Part shown: positions 45,602-54,737 of the stretch, piece by piece
How positions within the stretch are numbered: position 1 is the first letter of the stretch
Layout: each line of letters opens with the position of its first letter
Source of the DNA: Euzebya tangerina
Lineage (GTDB): Bacteria > Actinomycetota > Nitriliruptoria > Euzebyales > Euzebyaceae
Direction: 5' to 3'
DNA: 64,000 nt
NCBI RefSeq assembly: GCF_003074135.1
Contig: NZ_PPDK01000001.1
Coordinates: forward strand, 2,976,001-3,040,000
Notes under the pieces: model-generated
Told to the model about the DNA's origin: nothing
Database searches by the model: none
The model's input: the letters and a program-made list of their open reading frames with translations, nothing else
Made by a program: the position numbers and the translations under genes

Positions 45602-46252
45602 GTGATCGGCATCCTCGGAGGGACCGGACCGCAGGGCCAGGGCCTTGCCCTACGACTCACCGTGGCGGGCGAGTCGGTGATGATCGGCTCCCGGACGGCT
45701 GCCAAGGCGGAGGCCGTCGCGGCCGAGCTGACGAGCACGCTCGAGGGCGCCGGGACCGTGACCGGCGGCGCGAATCAGACGGTGATGCAGGACTGCCGGA
45801 CGGTCCTGGTCTGCCTACCGCACGCCGGCGTGGCCGCCACCCTGACCCCGCTGGCCGAGACCGTGAATGGGCACCTGATCATCTCCGTGGTCAATCCCCT
45901 CGCCTTCGGGCCTGCAGGCCCACGGCTCGTCGCGGTGGGGGAAGGATCCTCTGCGGCGCAGATCGCCGCGCTGCTGCCGGGTGCGCGCGTCACGACAGGA
46001 TTCAACAACCTCTCCGCCGTCAACCTGAAGCGCCTGGACCATACCTTCGACGAGGACGTGCTGGTCAGTGGCGACGACAAGGACGCCGTTGCTGAGACGA
46101 TCCAGCTGGTCGAACGCATCGACGGGATCCGGGGGATCGCCGTGGGGTCCCTCGACCACGCCGCGACCGTGGAGGCCATGACGGCGGTTCTGATCGAGGT
46201 CAACCGGCGGTACCGGACCACATCCGGGGTCCGGATCACCGGCCTCTCCTGA
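45602..46252 (+). CDS. npdG: F420-dependent NADP oxidoreductase
   Basis: A 216-residue NADPH:F420 oxidoreductase (Fno/NpdG). The N-terminal NADP loop is IGILGGTGPQGQGLALRLTVAGESVMIGSRTAAKA; the C-terminal part has NNLSAVNLKRLDHTFDEDVLVSGDDKDAV. It moves hydride between NADP(H) and coenzyme F420, so the organism must make F420. Start GTG 45602, 18 bases after ftsH, so the two may be cotranscribed. Confidence 0.92.
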   Translation: MIGILGGTGPQGQGLALRLTVAGESVMIGSRTAAKAEAVAAELTSTLEGAGTVTGGANQTVMQDCRTVLVCLPHAGVAATLTPLAETVNGHLIISVVNPLAFGPAGPRLVAVGEGSSAAQIAALLPGARVTTGFNNLSAVNLKRLDHTFDEDVLVSGDDKDAVAETIQLVERIDGIRGIAVGSLDHAATVEAMTAVLIEVNRRYRTTSGVRITGLS

Positions 46253-46375
46253 CCCGGACCAGCGGGGGGAGCGAAGTTCTTACGGAGATCTAACGCCTCC
46301 CACGTGTCGGACTCGATGGCCGACCCTGTCAGTTGTGCGTAATCAACACGTCCCCAGATTGTCAGGACTCCCTGC

Positions 46376-47146
46376 ATGAGCGCCGCGACCACCACACCCG
46401 AGACCGCCGCCGACCCACCCGAAGACGCTGAGCTGGTTGCCGTCGAGACCCATCCGCGAGCGATTCGCTGGATGCACTGGATCAACTTCCCCATCCTCGC
46501 GATCATGATCTGGTCGGGGCTGCGGATCTACTGGGCCTACGACGAGTTCGCGCTGGGGGTCGGGGACACCGAGATCTTCGCCTTCTTCCCGGAGGCCTTC
46601 TACGACGCACTCGGCCTGGGCCGGCGGCTGGCCCGCGGCATCGCCTTCCACTTCACCTTCGGGTGGTTCTTCGCCATCAACGGGCTGCTCTACATCCTCT
46701 ACCTGGCCTTCTCCGGGGAGTGGCGGCACATCGTGCCGGATCGCTACGACTTCGCCGACAGCACCAAGGTCGTGGCTCACGATCTGCACCTGACCGATGA
46801 AGCCCCCGTCCAGGGCAAGTACAACGCCGCGCAGAAACTGGCCTACTCCAGCGTGATCCTGATGGGCGCGCTGATCGTGCTGACCGGCTTCGCGATCTAC
46901 AAGCCGACGCAGCTGAACCTGCTCACCACGCTCTTCGGCGGCTACGAGACGTCCCGCCTGATCCACTTCTGGACCACCATCGGCCTCTTCTCCTTCTTCG
47001 TCATCCACCTGCTCCAGGTCCTCCGCGCCGGGGTCGGCAACTTCTGGTCGATGATCTCCGGCTTCGAGTACCGACCGGCCACGGCAGCCGACAGCACCGA
47101 CGAGGACGGCGTCGCGAGCGACGACGAGGAGGAGTTGGCCCGATGA
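46376..47146 (+). CDS. Cytochrome b/b6-domain membrane subunit
   Basis: A 256-residue four-helix membrane cytochrome. Haem-ligand candidates are His in IRWMHWINFPILAIMIWSGL (helix 1), His in GIAFHFTFGWFFAINGLLY (helix 2) and paired His in SRLIHFWTTIGLFSFFVIHLLQV (helix 4). The cytochrome b561/thiosulfate reductase type passes electrons between the quinone pool and a partner oxidoreductase. It overlaps the following molybdoenzyme gene by four bases, so the two form one complex. Acidic C-terminal tail. Confidence 0.88.
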   Translation: MSAATTTPETAADPPEDAELVAVETHPRAIRWMHWINFPILAIMIWSGLRIYWAYDEFALGVGDTEIFAFFPEAFYDALGLGRRLARGIAFHFTFGWFFAINGLLYILYLAFSGEWRHIVPDRYDFADSTKVVAHDLHLTDEAPVQGKYNAAQKLAYSSVILMGALIVLTGFAIYKPTQLNLLTTLFGGYETSRLIHFWTTIGLFSFFVIHLLQVLRAGVGNFWSMISGFEYRPATAADSTDEDGVASDDEEELAR

Positions 47147-48189
47147 GCACCGACGAGAACACCCCCTCCCAAGAGCTCCCTGACGATGTCTCAGACGACA
47201 ACTCGGATGATGTCGAGGTCGAGGGTTTCCTACACGAGGGCACAGTGGCCGAGCGGGCGCGGACGCTCCCGACGGCCTTCCCCCTGCCACAGACCGACCA
47301 GGACGACGCGGCCCCCGACTCGAGCCAGACCGCCGAACCGGACCAGGCCGACCCGGAGGCACCGGGGAGCGACGAGCCCATCGACCATCGGGCCGCTCGG
47401 GACGCCCGGCTGCTGGCCTCCCGCAACGAGGGCGCAGTCCGCATCACCAAGGCCGAACGCAACCGCACGACCCGTCGGTCCCTCCTCGGTGCCGCCGGGA
47501 TAGTCGCACTGGCCGGGTTCGGTTGGCGCAGCCTGCTGCGGCAGGAGGAGGTCGGCAACATCCCCGCCTTCCTGAGAAGCGGATTCGAGTGGAACGACGC
47601 GGTCTGGTCGACGCTGTTCGACGAGGGAGGCCTGGCACCCGAGTTCGCCCTCTCCCAGGCGACCGAACTGCGCGTCAACGGCACCATCGGGCTCGATCCC
47701 GAACTCGACCCGGCCAGCTGGACCCTCTCCGTGGAGGGCGTTGCGGGTGAGCAGCTGGACGAGTTCAGCATCGACGACGTGAGCTTCGACGCAGTCGCTG
47801 GCATCCCGACCTTCGACCAGATCACCGAGCACAAGTGCATCGAGGGCTGGGCCAACATCACGCACTGGACCGGCATCCGCTTCGGTGACCTCATCACCAG
47901 CCGGTACGAGGAGCAGGCGGCGGACGCGGCGTTCGTCTCACTGGAGACGCCTGACGGGGAGTACATGGTCGGGCTGGACATGACATCGGCCATGCACCCC
48001 CAGACACTGCTGGCGTCCGGCTTGGAGGGGGCGGCCCTGCCACCGGAGCACGGCGCACCGCTGCGGCTGGTCACGCCCTTGCACTACGGCATCAAGTCGC
48101 TCAAGCGCATCGGCCGCATCCGCTTCGCGAACGAGCGACCCCAGGACTACTGGGCGGAGCGTGGCTACGACTGGCACTCCACGCACTGA
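47143..48189 (+). CDS. Molybdopterin-dependent oxidoreductase (sulfite oxidase/YedY family), Tat substrate
   Basis: A 348-residue protein. The molybdenum-binding Cys lies in TEHKCIEGWANITHWTGIRFGDLI. A Tat-type signal starts with R111-R112 in NRTTRRSLLGAAGIVALAGF, preceded by an acidic 110-residue extension rich in Asp, Glu and Pro. MsrP/YedY-like enzymes reduce or oxidise small molecules such as methionine sulfoxide with a membrane cytochrome partner, here encoded just upstream. The overlapping start supports the long N-terminus as real. Confidence 0.85.
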   Translation: MSTDENTPSQELPDDVSDDNSDDVEVEGFLHEGTVAERARTLPTAFPLPQTDQDDAAPDSSQTAEPDQADPEAPGSDEPIDHRAARDARLLASRNEGAVRITKAERNRTTRRSLLGAAGIVALAGFGWRSLLRQEEVGNIPAFLRSGFEWNDAVWSTLFDEGGLAPEFALSQATELRVNGTIGLDPELDPASWTLSVEGVAGEQLDEFSIDDVSFDAVAGIPTFDQITEHKCIEGWANITHWTGIRFGDLITSRYEEQAADAAFVSLETPDGEYMVGLDMTSAMHPQTLLASGLEGAALPPEHGAPLRLVTPLHYGIKSLKRIGRIRFANERPQDYWAERGYDWHSTH

Positions 48190-48228
48190 GCGTGGCACTG
48201 AGAGCGACGGCTGGGACGGGTGGCGGAC

Positions 48229-49542
48229 TCACTCGGGCGGGAGCGTTCCCGTCGCCGTGAAGAAGGCAGCCGCCTTCGCCATGGCCTCGTCCCACTCGCC
48301 GTCCGGGTCTGAGTCGGCGACGATCCCGCCGCCCGTCCCGTACCAGGCCTGTCCCGAGTGCATGACGGTGGTGCGGATCGCAACCGAGAGGTCCACCAGG
48401 CCCTGTCCGATCACCCCGATCGCCCCGCAGTAGACGCCACGACGCCACGGCTCCAGTCCACGGATCCTCGACACCGCCATGTGCTTCGGCGCGCCCGTCA
48501 CCGAGCCGCAGGGGAACAGCGCCTCGACGACGCCGCCCAGGTCGATGTCGTCACGGATCGTTCCCTCGACCGTGGAGGTGAGGTGCCACACCGTCGGGTG
48601 CGGCTCCAGCACCATCAGCTGCGGCACCGAGACCGTCCCGACACGACTGATCCGGCCCAGGTCGTTGCGCTCGAGATCCACGATCATGACGTGCTCGGCG
48701 CTGTCCTTGACGGCACCGGCCAACTGCTCGGCCAGCGCCTGATCGCGAGCCGGGTCGGTCGAGCGCCGCCGCGTGCCCTTGATCGGCCGAACCCTGGCCA
48801 CACGGCCGTCGATCCGCAGGAAGGTCTCGGGAGAGACCGACGCGACTGTGGCACCGGGGGCGTGGAGGAAGGCGGCGTGCTCGGCATGCGGGTTGGCGCC
48901 GAACAGGCTGTAGGCCAGCTGCCGCGGGGTTCCTTCCCACGGGGCGGCCACGTGCAGGGTCAGGTTCACCTGGTAGACGTCCCCGGCCTGGATCCAGTCC
49001 TGGATCTGGCGGACGGCAGCCGCGTGGTCCGTCCGGTCGATCGTGGGCCAGGCGTGCAGTGGACGATCCGCCGGACGTGACAGCTCGGTCCGGCGCGGAC
49101 GGGCCGCCGCCTCCTCGATCATGTCGGCGGCTGCCTGGCAGTCCTGCTCCGTGCGGCCCGCGACCCACCACACCCGGTCGGGCGAGAGCGCAGCCGCGTG
49201 GGCGTACTCACCGAACCAGAGGTCGGGAAGCGGCGCCGGGCCGGGCCGGACGTCCACCGGTGGCAAGCCCATCGCCGCGGGCGCGTGATCGTCGGTGATG
49301 AAGCCCACCAGGCCGTCGGTGAAGGGCAGTCCGGACGGTCGAGCATCGGGCTCGACGGCCCACCCCAACTGTTCGGCCCGCTCGGCCATCCCATCGGCGG
49401 TGACCACCTGGGCGATCGGATCCGCTACCGCGATCTCCCAGCCACGCACCCGAACCAGCGCACCACGGCGGGACGGGTCGGTGGGCACCACGGCCACCGG
49501 ATGGCGCGGCGCGGGCCCGGTGTGGCGGCGGACGACGGTCAT
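48229..49542 (-). CDS. pabB: Aminodeoxychorismate synthase component I
   Basis: A 437-residue chorismate-binding enzyme of folate synthesis. The core has DVYQVNLTLHVAAPW, the PIKGTRRRS active-site loop typical of PabB, EHVMIVDLERNDLGRISRVGTVSV, and CGSVTGAPKHMA. It works with the PabA amidotransferase; the N-terminal part lacks the usual Trp-binding site pattern, fitting a non-TrpE role. No pabA/pabC neighbours. Start ATG 49542 is preferred over ATG 49548. Confidence 0.9.
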   Translation of the reverse strand: MTVVRRHTGPAPRHPVAVVPTDPSRRGALVRVRGWEIAVADPIAQVVTADGMAERAEQLGWAVEPDARPSGLPFTDGLVGFITDDHAPAAMGLPPVDVRPGPAPLPDLWFGEYAHAAALSPDRVWWVAGRTEQDCQAAADMIEEAAARPRRTELSRPADRPLHAWPTIDRTDHAAAVRQIQDWIQAGDVYQVNLTLHVAAPWEGTPRQLAYSLFGANPHAEHAAFLHAPGATVASVSPETFLRIDGRVARVRPIKGTRRRSTDPARDQALAEQLAGAVKDSAEHVMIVDLERNDLGRISRVGTVSVPQLMVLEPHPTVWHLTSTVEGTIRDDIDLGGVVEALFPCGSVTGAPKHMAVSRIRGLEPWRRGVYCGAIGVIGQGLVDLSVAIRTTVMHSGQAWYGTGGGIVADSDPDGEWDEAMAKAAAFFTATGTLPPE

Positions 49543-49591
49543 GCCCACCGCACGCTATCCGCAGGCACGTCGGGCGACTAACCTCGGGGCC

Positions 49592-50140
49592 ATGAAGGTC
49601 TACACCAAGCGTGGGGACGATGGGACGACCGGCCTGCTGTACGGCGGGCGGGTCGACAAGGACGATCTGCGAACCAGCGCCTACGGAACGGTCGACGAGA
49701 CCGTGTCCGCACTGGGACTGGCGCGGGCTGAGCTGATCGACACCGAGTGGCACGACCGGGTCCTGCAGGTGCAGCGTGAGCTCTTCGTCGTCGGGGCCCA
49801 ACTGGCCACGCACGTCGATCACTGGGAGAAGCTGAGCGAAGGCGTGTCACTCGCGACACCGGCCATGATCGATGAGATGGAGGAGCGCATCGACGGCTTG
49901 CTCGTGCGCTTCCCCCTGCCCCAGGAGTTCGTGGTCCCCGGCGGCTCGCGCGCTGGTGCGGCCCTGGACCTGGCACGAACGATCTGCCGTCGGGCCGAGC
50001 GCTACGTCGTGGCGATGCGGCGCGCCGACCTGCTGCCGGAGGAGAGCCCGCTGCAGTACCTGAACCGGCTGAGCGACTACCTCTTCGTCTTGGCGCGCGC
50101 CGTCGAAGGTGGGACCTTCACCCGGACGCGCGAGGAGTAG
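49592..50140 (+). CDS. Cob(I)alamin adenosyltransferase (PduO-type)
   Basis: A 182-residue MMAB/PduO-type enzyme that converts cob(I)alamin and ATP to adenosylcobalamin. Family motifs: MKVYTKRGDDGTTGLLYGGRV at the N terminus, AYGTVDETVSALGLAR, VVPGGSRAGAALDLARTICRRAER (ATP-binding), and NRLSDYLFVLAR. It begins 6 bases before the metal-receptor gene in the same direction, linking B12 use with metal or corrinoid binding. Confidence 0.93.
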   Translation: MKVYTKRGDDGTTGLLYGGRVDKDDLRTSAYGTVDETVSALGLARAELIDTEWHDRVLQVQRELFVVGAQLATHVDHWEKLSEGVSLATPAMIDEMEERIDGLLVRFPLPQEFVVPGGSRAGAALDLARTICRRAERYVVAMRRADLLPEESPLQYLNRLSDYLFVLARAVEGGTFTRTREE

Positions 50141-50145
50141 CCGGC

Positions 50146-50886
50146 GTGCGGATCGTCTCCCTGGTCCCAAGCCTCACGGATGCCGTCGCCCAGCTGGGTA
50201 GCGCAGAGGACCTCGTGGGGGTCACCGAGTGGTGCACCAGTGGCGCACCCGATGGCGCGGTGAGGATCGGGGGTACCAAGAACCCGGCGGTGGCGGACAT
50301 CGTGGCCCTGCAGCCCGAACTCGTCCTTGCCAACACCGAGGAGAACAAGCCGTCCTCCCTCGACGAACTGCGCGAGGCAGGGCTGGCCGTGGAGGAGTTC
50401 TACCCTCGCGCCGTCCGCGACGTCCCGCCCATGCTGAGGCGACTGGGTCAGCTGACAGACGCGGCGGAGCGGGGTGCGCAGCTCGCGCAGGACGTCCAGG
50501 ACGCGATCGACGAGGCTGCCTGGCCCGCGGACCTGGAGCGGGTCATGGCGCTCACCCTGGTGTGGCGCAAGCCCTGGATGGGGCTGGGGGCGCAGACCTA
50601 CGCCGACGATCTGCTGTGGCAGGCGGGGTTCGGCAACGTCCTCTCCGGCTTCGATGAGCCCTACCCCCGGCTGGAGGAGGGGTTGGTCTTCGGCCAGGAC
50701 GTCGTGCTCCTCCCCAGCGAGCCGTATGAGTTCGGCCCCGCGGACCTGGAGGCGGTGGCGGCGCTGGCCGGACCTGGACCGACCGAGTTCGTCGACGGAC
50801 AGGCCCTGACCTGGCACGGCCCGCGGACGGCCGACGCGCTGCGCACCTTCGGCGAGTTGGCCAGACGCCTGGCCGACCCTGCCTGA
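50146..50886 (+). CDS. Helical-backbone metal receptor-type protein without signal peptide
   Basis: A 246-residue protein of the BtuF/TroA helical-backbone fold: RIVSLVPSLTDAVAQLGSAEDLVGVTEWC, GGTKNPAVADIVALQPELVLANTEENK and LVWRKPWMGLGAQTYADDLLWQAGFGNVL. It lacks the signal peptide or lipobox of transport receptors, so it should be cytoplasmic. It follows the adenosyltransferase by five bases; a corrinoid- or metal-handling role is inferred. GTG 50146 is the start. Confidence 0.8.
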   Translation: MRIVSLVPSLTDAVAQLGSAEDLVGVTEWCTSGAPDGAVRIGGTKNPAVADIVALQPELVLANTEENKPSSLDELREAGLAVEEFYPRAVRDVPPMLRRLGQLTDAAERGAQLAQDVQDAIDEAAWPADLERVMALTLVWRKPWMGLGAQTYADDLLWQAGFGNVLSGFDEPYPRLEEGLVFGQDVVLLPSEPYEFGPADLEAVAALAGPGPTEFVDGQALTWHGPRTADALRTFGELARRLADPA

Positions 50887-50964
50887 CCAGCGCCGTTCGC
50901 AGCCAGCGGACGGCCAGAGGCCAGGACAGGGTCACGCTTGAGCTTTGGTACGGCCAGGGCTCGA

Positions 50965-51519
50965 TCAGTCGCCTGGAGGTGCTTCGGGCTCAGGGCAGTC
51001 CACTCGGGGGTTCCAGTCCGAGTAGATCCCTGACGGGTTGTACTTCCACACCCAGGCGTGATGGATGTACCAGCCGAGCGCCGGGTTGAGGACGTGCATG
51101 TCCTCACCCAGAACCGTCGGCGGGTCGAGTGTCGGGTCCGGCGGGACTGGGCCCGGGACGACCCACTCGACGGCCACGAGCCTCAGCTTCCCGTTCGGTC
51201 GTTGCTCGTAGAGGAGGCCCTCTGGCTGGAGCGGGTCGACTGCCGGGTCGTCGATGAGGTCAGCCCGGAAGTAGTGATACCCCATGGCTCCGTCCGTCGG
51301 ATGGGCGATGCAGCCGGTGATGATCCCGTTGTAGCCAAGCTCGTAGCCGTCTGCGATGGCGTTCTCGACCCGGTGATACTGCGCCGTCGCGCCTCGCACA
51401 GCGCCGAGTTTTCCACGGGCGTCCGCAGTTGTAGCAACGGTGAGCGTCAACACCACCGTCAGCGCCACTACGAGAGCCAATCTGAGCCACGATCGCCGCA
51501 TCGTGTTCGCTTGCTTCAT
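50965..51519 (-). CDS. Secreted protein of unknown function
   Basis: A 184-residue exported protein. Residues 1-35 form a signal peptide (RRSWLRLALVVALTVVLTLTVATTADA). The mature part has YHRVENAIADGYELGYNGIITGCIAHPTDGAMGYHYFRADLIDD, LYEQRPNGKLRLVAVEWVVPGP and HHAWVWKYNPSGIYSDWNPRVDCP, a pattern shared by many actinobacterial exported proteins. Two Cys could form a disulfide. Function unknown. It is divergent from the BTAD regulator, 212 bases away. Confidence 0.78.
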   Translation of the reverse strand: MKQANTMRRSWLRLALVVALTVVLTLTVATTADARGKLGAVRGATAQYHRVENAIADGYELGYNGIITGCIAHPTDGAMGYHYFRADLIDDPAVDPLQPEGLLYEQRPNGKLRLVAVEWVVPGPVPPDPTLDPPTVLGEDMHVLNPALGWYIHHAWVWKYNPSGIYSDWNPRVDCPEPEAPPGD

Positions 51520-51730
51520 GTCTTTCCCCTTTCCCGTGCAGCCTGAGAGGCTGCGCTTCCGTGGTTGCCGCTCGTCGAGCGGCGATGGCAGGGACCATGC
51601 CGGGGGCCACTCAAGGAACGCTCAAGGAGCCAAGTACTGCGGCGAACGCCATCCCGTTCGTGACGTAGGCCCCTGGCGTTCGTCGACCTCCATCTGCCAG
51701 AGTGGACGGGAGGCACAGAGGGGCAGCATC

Positions 51731-54709
51731 GTGAGTGTTCACCACATCGCACAGCCAGGTGACATGACTGCACGCACCCAGTTCCGGGTGCTGGGTCCGG
51801 TCGAGTACGGGAACGGGTTGTGTGGTTCCTCGCTGGGTGGGCGCTTGCACCGAAGTGTGCTGGCCGTCTTGATCGCCAGAGTGGGTCAGCCTGCATCTCC
51901 CGACGCGCTCGTCGAGGCCGTCTGGGGCCACGCGCCTCCGACCCGTCCTCGGGCGTGCATCCAGACCTACGTCTCGAGTCTGCGAGGCATCATCGCCGAG
52001 CCGATCGAGTACACGGGTGCTGCCTATCGGCTGGACACTCCCCCCGAGAGTGTCGACATGGTTCGGTTCGAGCGGGCGGTCGAAGCTGCCCGGCTCGCGA
52101 TGCACCACGATCCAGGCGGTGCGTGTGACCTGCTGGACGCCGCACTTGGCCTGTGGCGTGGCCCTGCCTTCGAGGACGTCGCCGACTCCACCGTCCTGAC
52201 GCAGGTGGCGCGTCGGCTGGACGAGTTGCGGCTGACCGCGCTCGAAATGCGGATGAGGGCGGGGCTCGAGTCACAGCGTCTCGAAGGCGTAGCGTCGGCG
52301 GTCGAGCCATGGTTGGAGACGTGCGCGCTTCGGGAGACCTTCGTCGGCTTGGCTGCGATGGTCCTGGCCGCTGAAGGACGTCAGGCGGAGGCGCTGCTGG
52401 TGATCGGTCGCACCCGAAACCGGCTGCGCGAGGAACTCGGCGTGAACCCAGGCCCATCACTCGACGAGGTCCAGAGACGGTTGCTCGACCAGGATCCCAC
52501 GCTTGTGGGGCAGCAAGCCACGCAGTCCACGCCTCGGGATCACAATCTGCACGGCGACGACACGTCGTTCATCGGTCGGACTGCCGACGTGAACCAGGTC
52601 GTCGGCTTGCTGAGCACCAATCGCTTGACGACACTCGTTGGGCCCGGAGGAACGGGCAAGACGCGCCTGGCCACCGAGGTGGGTCTCGAGGTGCACCGGA
52701 CGTTCGCGCAGGGGGCGTGGTTCGTCGACCTGATTCCAGCCACGTCGGAGACCGGCATCTGGCGGGAACTGGCGGCCACCCTTCCCCTGGTTGAACCTGG
52801 GACGAACCGCTCACTTCAAGAAGCGGTGCTCGACCACCTCCAGAGATCGTCACTGGTGCTGATCCTGGACAACTGTGAGCACGTGCTGGAGGACGCGGCG
52901 TCCGTCGCCCGTGATGTGATGGCCCGAGCAGCCCACGTACGCACGCTCGCCACCAGTCGAGAGCCGCTGCGGCTCCGAGCCGAGCATCTGTTCCGGGTGG
53001 AACCCTTGCCGACTGCCGATCCTTCCTCCTCGGCCCCCAGCCTGGCTGCCCAGTTGTTCATCGACCGAGCGGCGCGAACCGGCCAGGAACCGCTGATGAA
53101 GGCGGATCTCTCGGCGATCGAAGCCGTGTGTCGCCGGCTCGATGGCCTGCCGCTGGCGGTCGAGTTGGCAGCAGCGATGACCTCAACAGTGACGGCTGGT
53201 CAGATCCTGAACCTGCTCGCCGACAGCCCGAATGCCATAGTCAATCGCAGCCACGATCGCCCTGATCGCCACTCGAGTCTGCGCGACACCGTCGCGTGGT
53301 CCTACGGCTTGCTGTCAGCATCGGAGCGGGACACCCTCGTCCGATTCGCGGTCTTCGAGGGAGGCTTCGCCATCGATGATGCTCACGCCGTGTGTGCCGA
53401 TGCGGGAGACGGGGTCGAGGCGATCACCCACTCGATCATGCGGCTGCACGAGGCATCCTTGCTGGTCATGGTTCGGGGCGGCGATGCCAACCGCTACACC
53501 CTGCTCGAGACCGTACGTGCGTTCGCACGTGATCTCTTCGCCGACTCACCCGTCCGGGACGAGCTGGAGCAGCGCCACGCCGAGCACTTCCTCGCCGTCG
53601 CCGAAGCTGGATTCGAGGGCGTGTGGGGGACGGATGAGGTCGAGTGGCTCCAGCGCTTGTACGTCAGCCGGCCGAACCTTCGACGGGCCTTGGATTGGTG
53701 GCTGCGGCGTGATCCCGGTCGGGCCCAGATGCTGGCCGGCTCGCTGACCTGGTTCTGGCTGCGCCGCCACCTTCAGTCCGAGGCATTCGAGACGCTCCAC
53801 GTGGCGCTGGAAGCCTCCCCGGTGGCCTCGCCGGGTCGCGTGCGAGCGCTGTTCGGACTCTCGGAGATCGTGAAGGACGAGGATCTGGACCATGCGACCG
53901 ACCTGTTGGTCGAAGCGTTCGATGGCGCTGAGCGCTTCGAGTTGTGGCCGGATCTGTGGGAGATCAAGTACAACCTCGGCCAAATGGCCATCTACCGGGG
54001 TGACCACGCCGCCGCTGTCAGGCACCAGGAGTCGTTGTTCGAACTGGCTGTGCGCAGCGAGGAGCCCTCGCCGATCCAACTGAGTGCCCTCGCGCTCACC
54101 GGACTGTGGACGATGCTCTGTGACTTCTCGGCAGCGCACGAGTGGTTGTCGGTCGCTGACGCTGCGGCCGCCCAGTGGGACTCGACCAGGGGCTTTCTGT
54201 ACTGCGACGAGTTCAGGGGGAGGCTGGCGCTCGCGGAGGGGCGGTTCGATGACGCTCGGAGCGCCTTCACCTCGGCGCTCGAGACCGAGGAGCAGCTGTG
54301 GAGTCGACCGGAACTCCCGATCCTCGCTCTCCATCTCGCTGAGGTGGCATTCGCCACTGGTGACCTCACAACGGCGGTCGACCAGACTGCCCGGACTCTG
54401 GCGAGGTTCGAACGCTCGCACATGACTCCGGAAGTAGCCGACGTCACGTTCTGCCTACGCATGGCTGCGTGTCTGCACTGGGCAGTGGGCAACCGCCGAC
54501 GAGCGATCGACCTGAAGGCGACGGCGGCGACTCGACCGGACGGGTGGTTCCGCATGAAGCCGATGGCTACATGGATCGCAGCCATCGACGGCGAACCGCA
54601 GGCTCCCGTCTCAGCGATCCCGAGAACCGTCGACGATCTCCGCGACCGGATGGCGCTCCACGACTTGTCAAGGCCCTCCATGCCGACGGGATCGCTCGGG
54701 ATCCACTGA
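51731..54709 (+). CDS. BTAD/SARP-type transcriptional regulator with NB-ARC NTPase and TPR tail
   Basis: A 992-residue AfsR/SARP-like regulator. The order is: OmpR-type winged helix (FRVLGPVEYGN ... PASPDALVEAVWG), bacterial activation domain (about 110-255), NB-ARC NTPase with Walker A GPGGTGKT (304-311), Walker B LVLILDNCEHV, and a C-terminal TPR-like part (about 560-990). It should sense a signal through the NTPase/TPR part and activate genes. GTG 51731 is chosen for its GAGGGG site; ATG 51764 is an alternative. Target may be the neighbouring secreted-protein gene. Confidence 0.88.
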   Translation: MSVHHIAQPGDMTARTQFRVLGPVEYGNGLCGSSLGGRLHRSVLAVLIARVGQPASPDALVEAVWGHAPPTRPRACIQTYVSSLRGIIAEPIEYTGAAYRLDTPPESVDMVRFERAVEAARLAMHHDPGGACDLLDAALGLWRGPAFEDVADSTVLTQVARRLDELRLTALEMRMRAGLESQRLEGVASAVEPWLETCALRETFVGLAAMVLAAEGRQAEALLVIGRTRNRLREELGVNPGPSLDEVQRRLLDQDPTLVGQQATQSTPRDHNLHGDDTSFIGRTADVNQVVGLLSTNRLTTLVGPGGTGKTRLATEVGLEVHRTFAQGAWFVDLIPATSETGIWRELAATLPLVEPGTNRSLQEAVLDHLQRSSLVLILDNCEHVLEDAASVARDVMARAAHVRTLATSREPLRLRAEHLFRVEPLPTADPSSSAPSLAAQLFIDRAARTGQEPLMKADLSAIEAVCRRLDGLPLAVELAAAMTSTVTAGQILNLLADSPNAIVNRSHDRPDRHSSLRDTVAWSYGLLSASERDTLVRFAVFEGGFAIDDAHAVCADAGDGVEAITHSIMRLHEASLLVMVRGGDANRYTLLETVRAFARDLFADSPVRDELEQRHAEHFLAVAEAGFEGVWGTDEVEWLQRLYVSRPNLRRALDWWLRRDPGRAQMLAGSLTWFWLRRHLQSEAFETLHVALEASPVASPGRVRALFGLSEIVKDEDLDHATDLLVEAFDGAERFELWPDLWEIKYNLGQMAIYRGDHAAAVRHQESLFELAVRSEEPSPIQLSALALTGLWTMLCDFSAAHEWLSVADAAAAQWDSTRGFLYCDEFRGRLALAEGRFDDARSAFTSALETEEQLWSRPELPILALHLAEVAFATGDLTTAVDQTARTLARFERSHMTPEVADVTFCLRMAACLHWAVGNRRRAIDLKATAATRPDGWFRMKPMATWIAAIDGEPQAPVSAIPRTVDDLRDRMALHDLSRPSMPTGSLGIH

Positions 54710-54737
54710 GCCGCTCCACTTCCACCGCGCCGCAAGG

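Noticed and set aside
49543-49591. Cobalamin riboswitch ahead of the adenosyltransferase gene
   Set aside because: Only 49 bases lie between pabB and the gene, too short for a riboswitch, and no B12-box-like sequence was seen.
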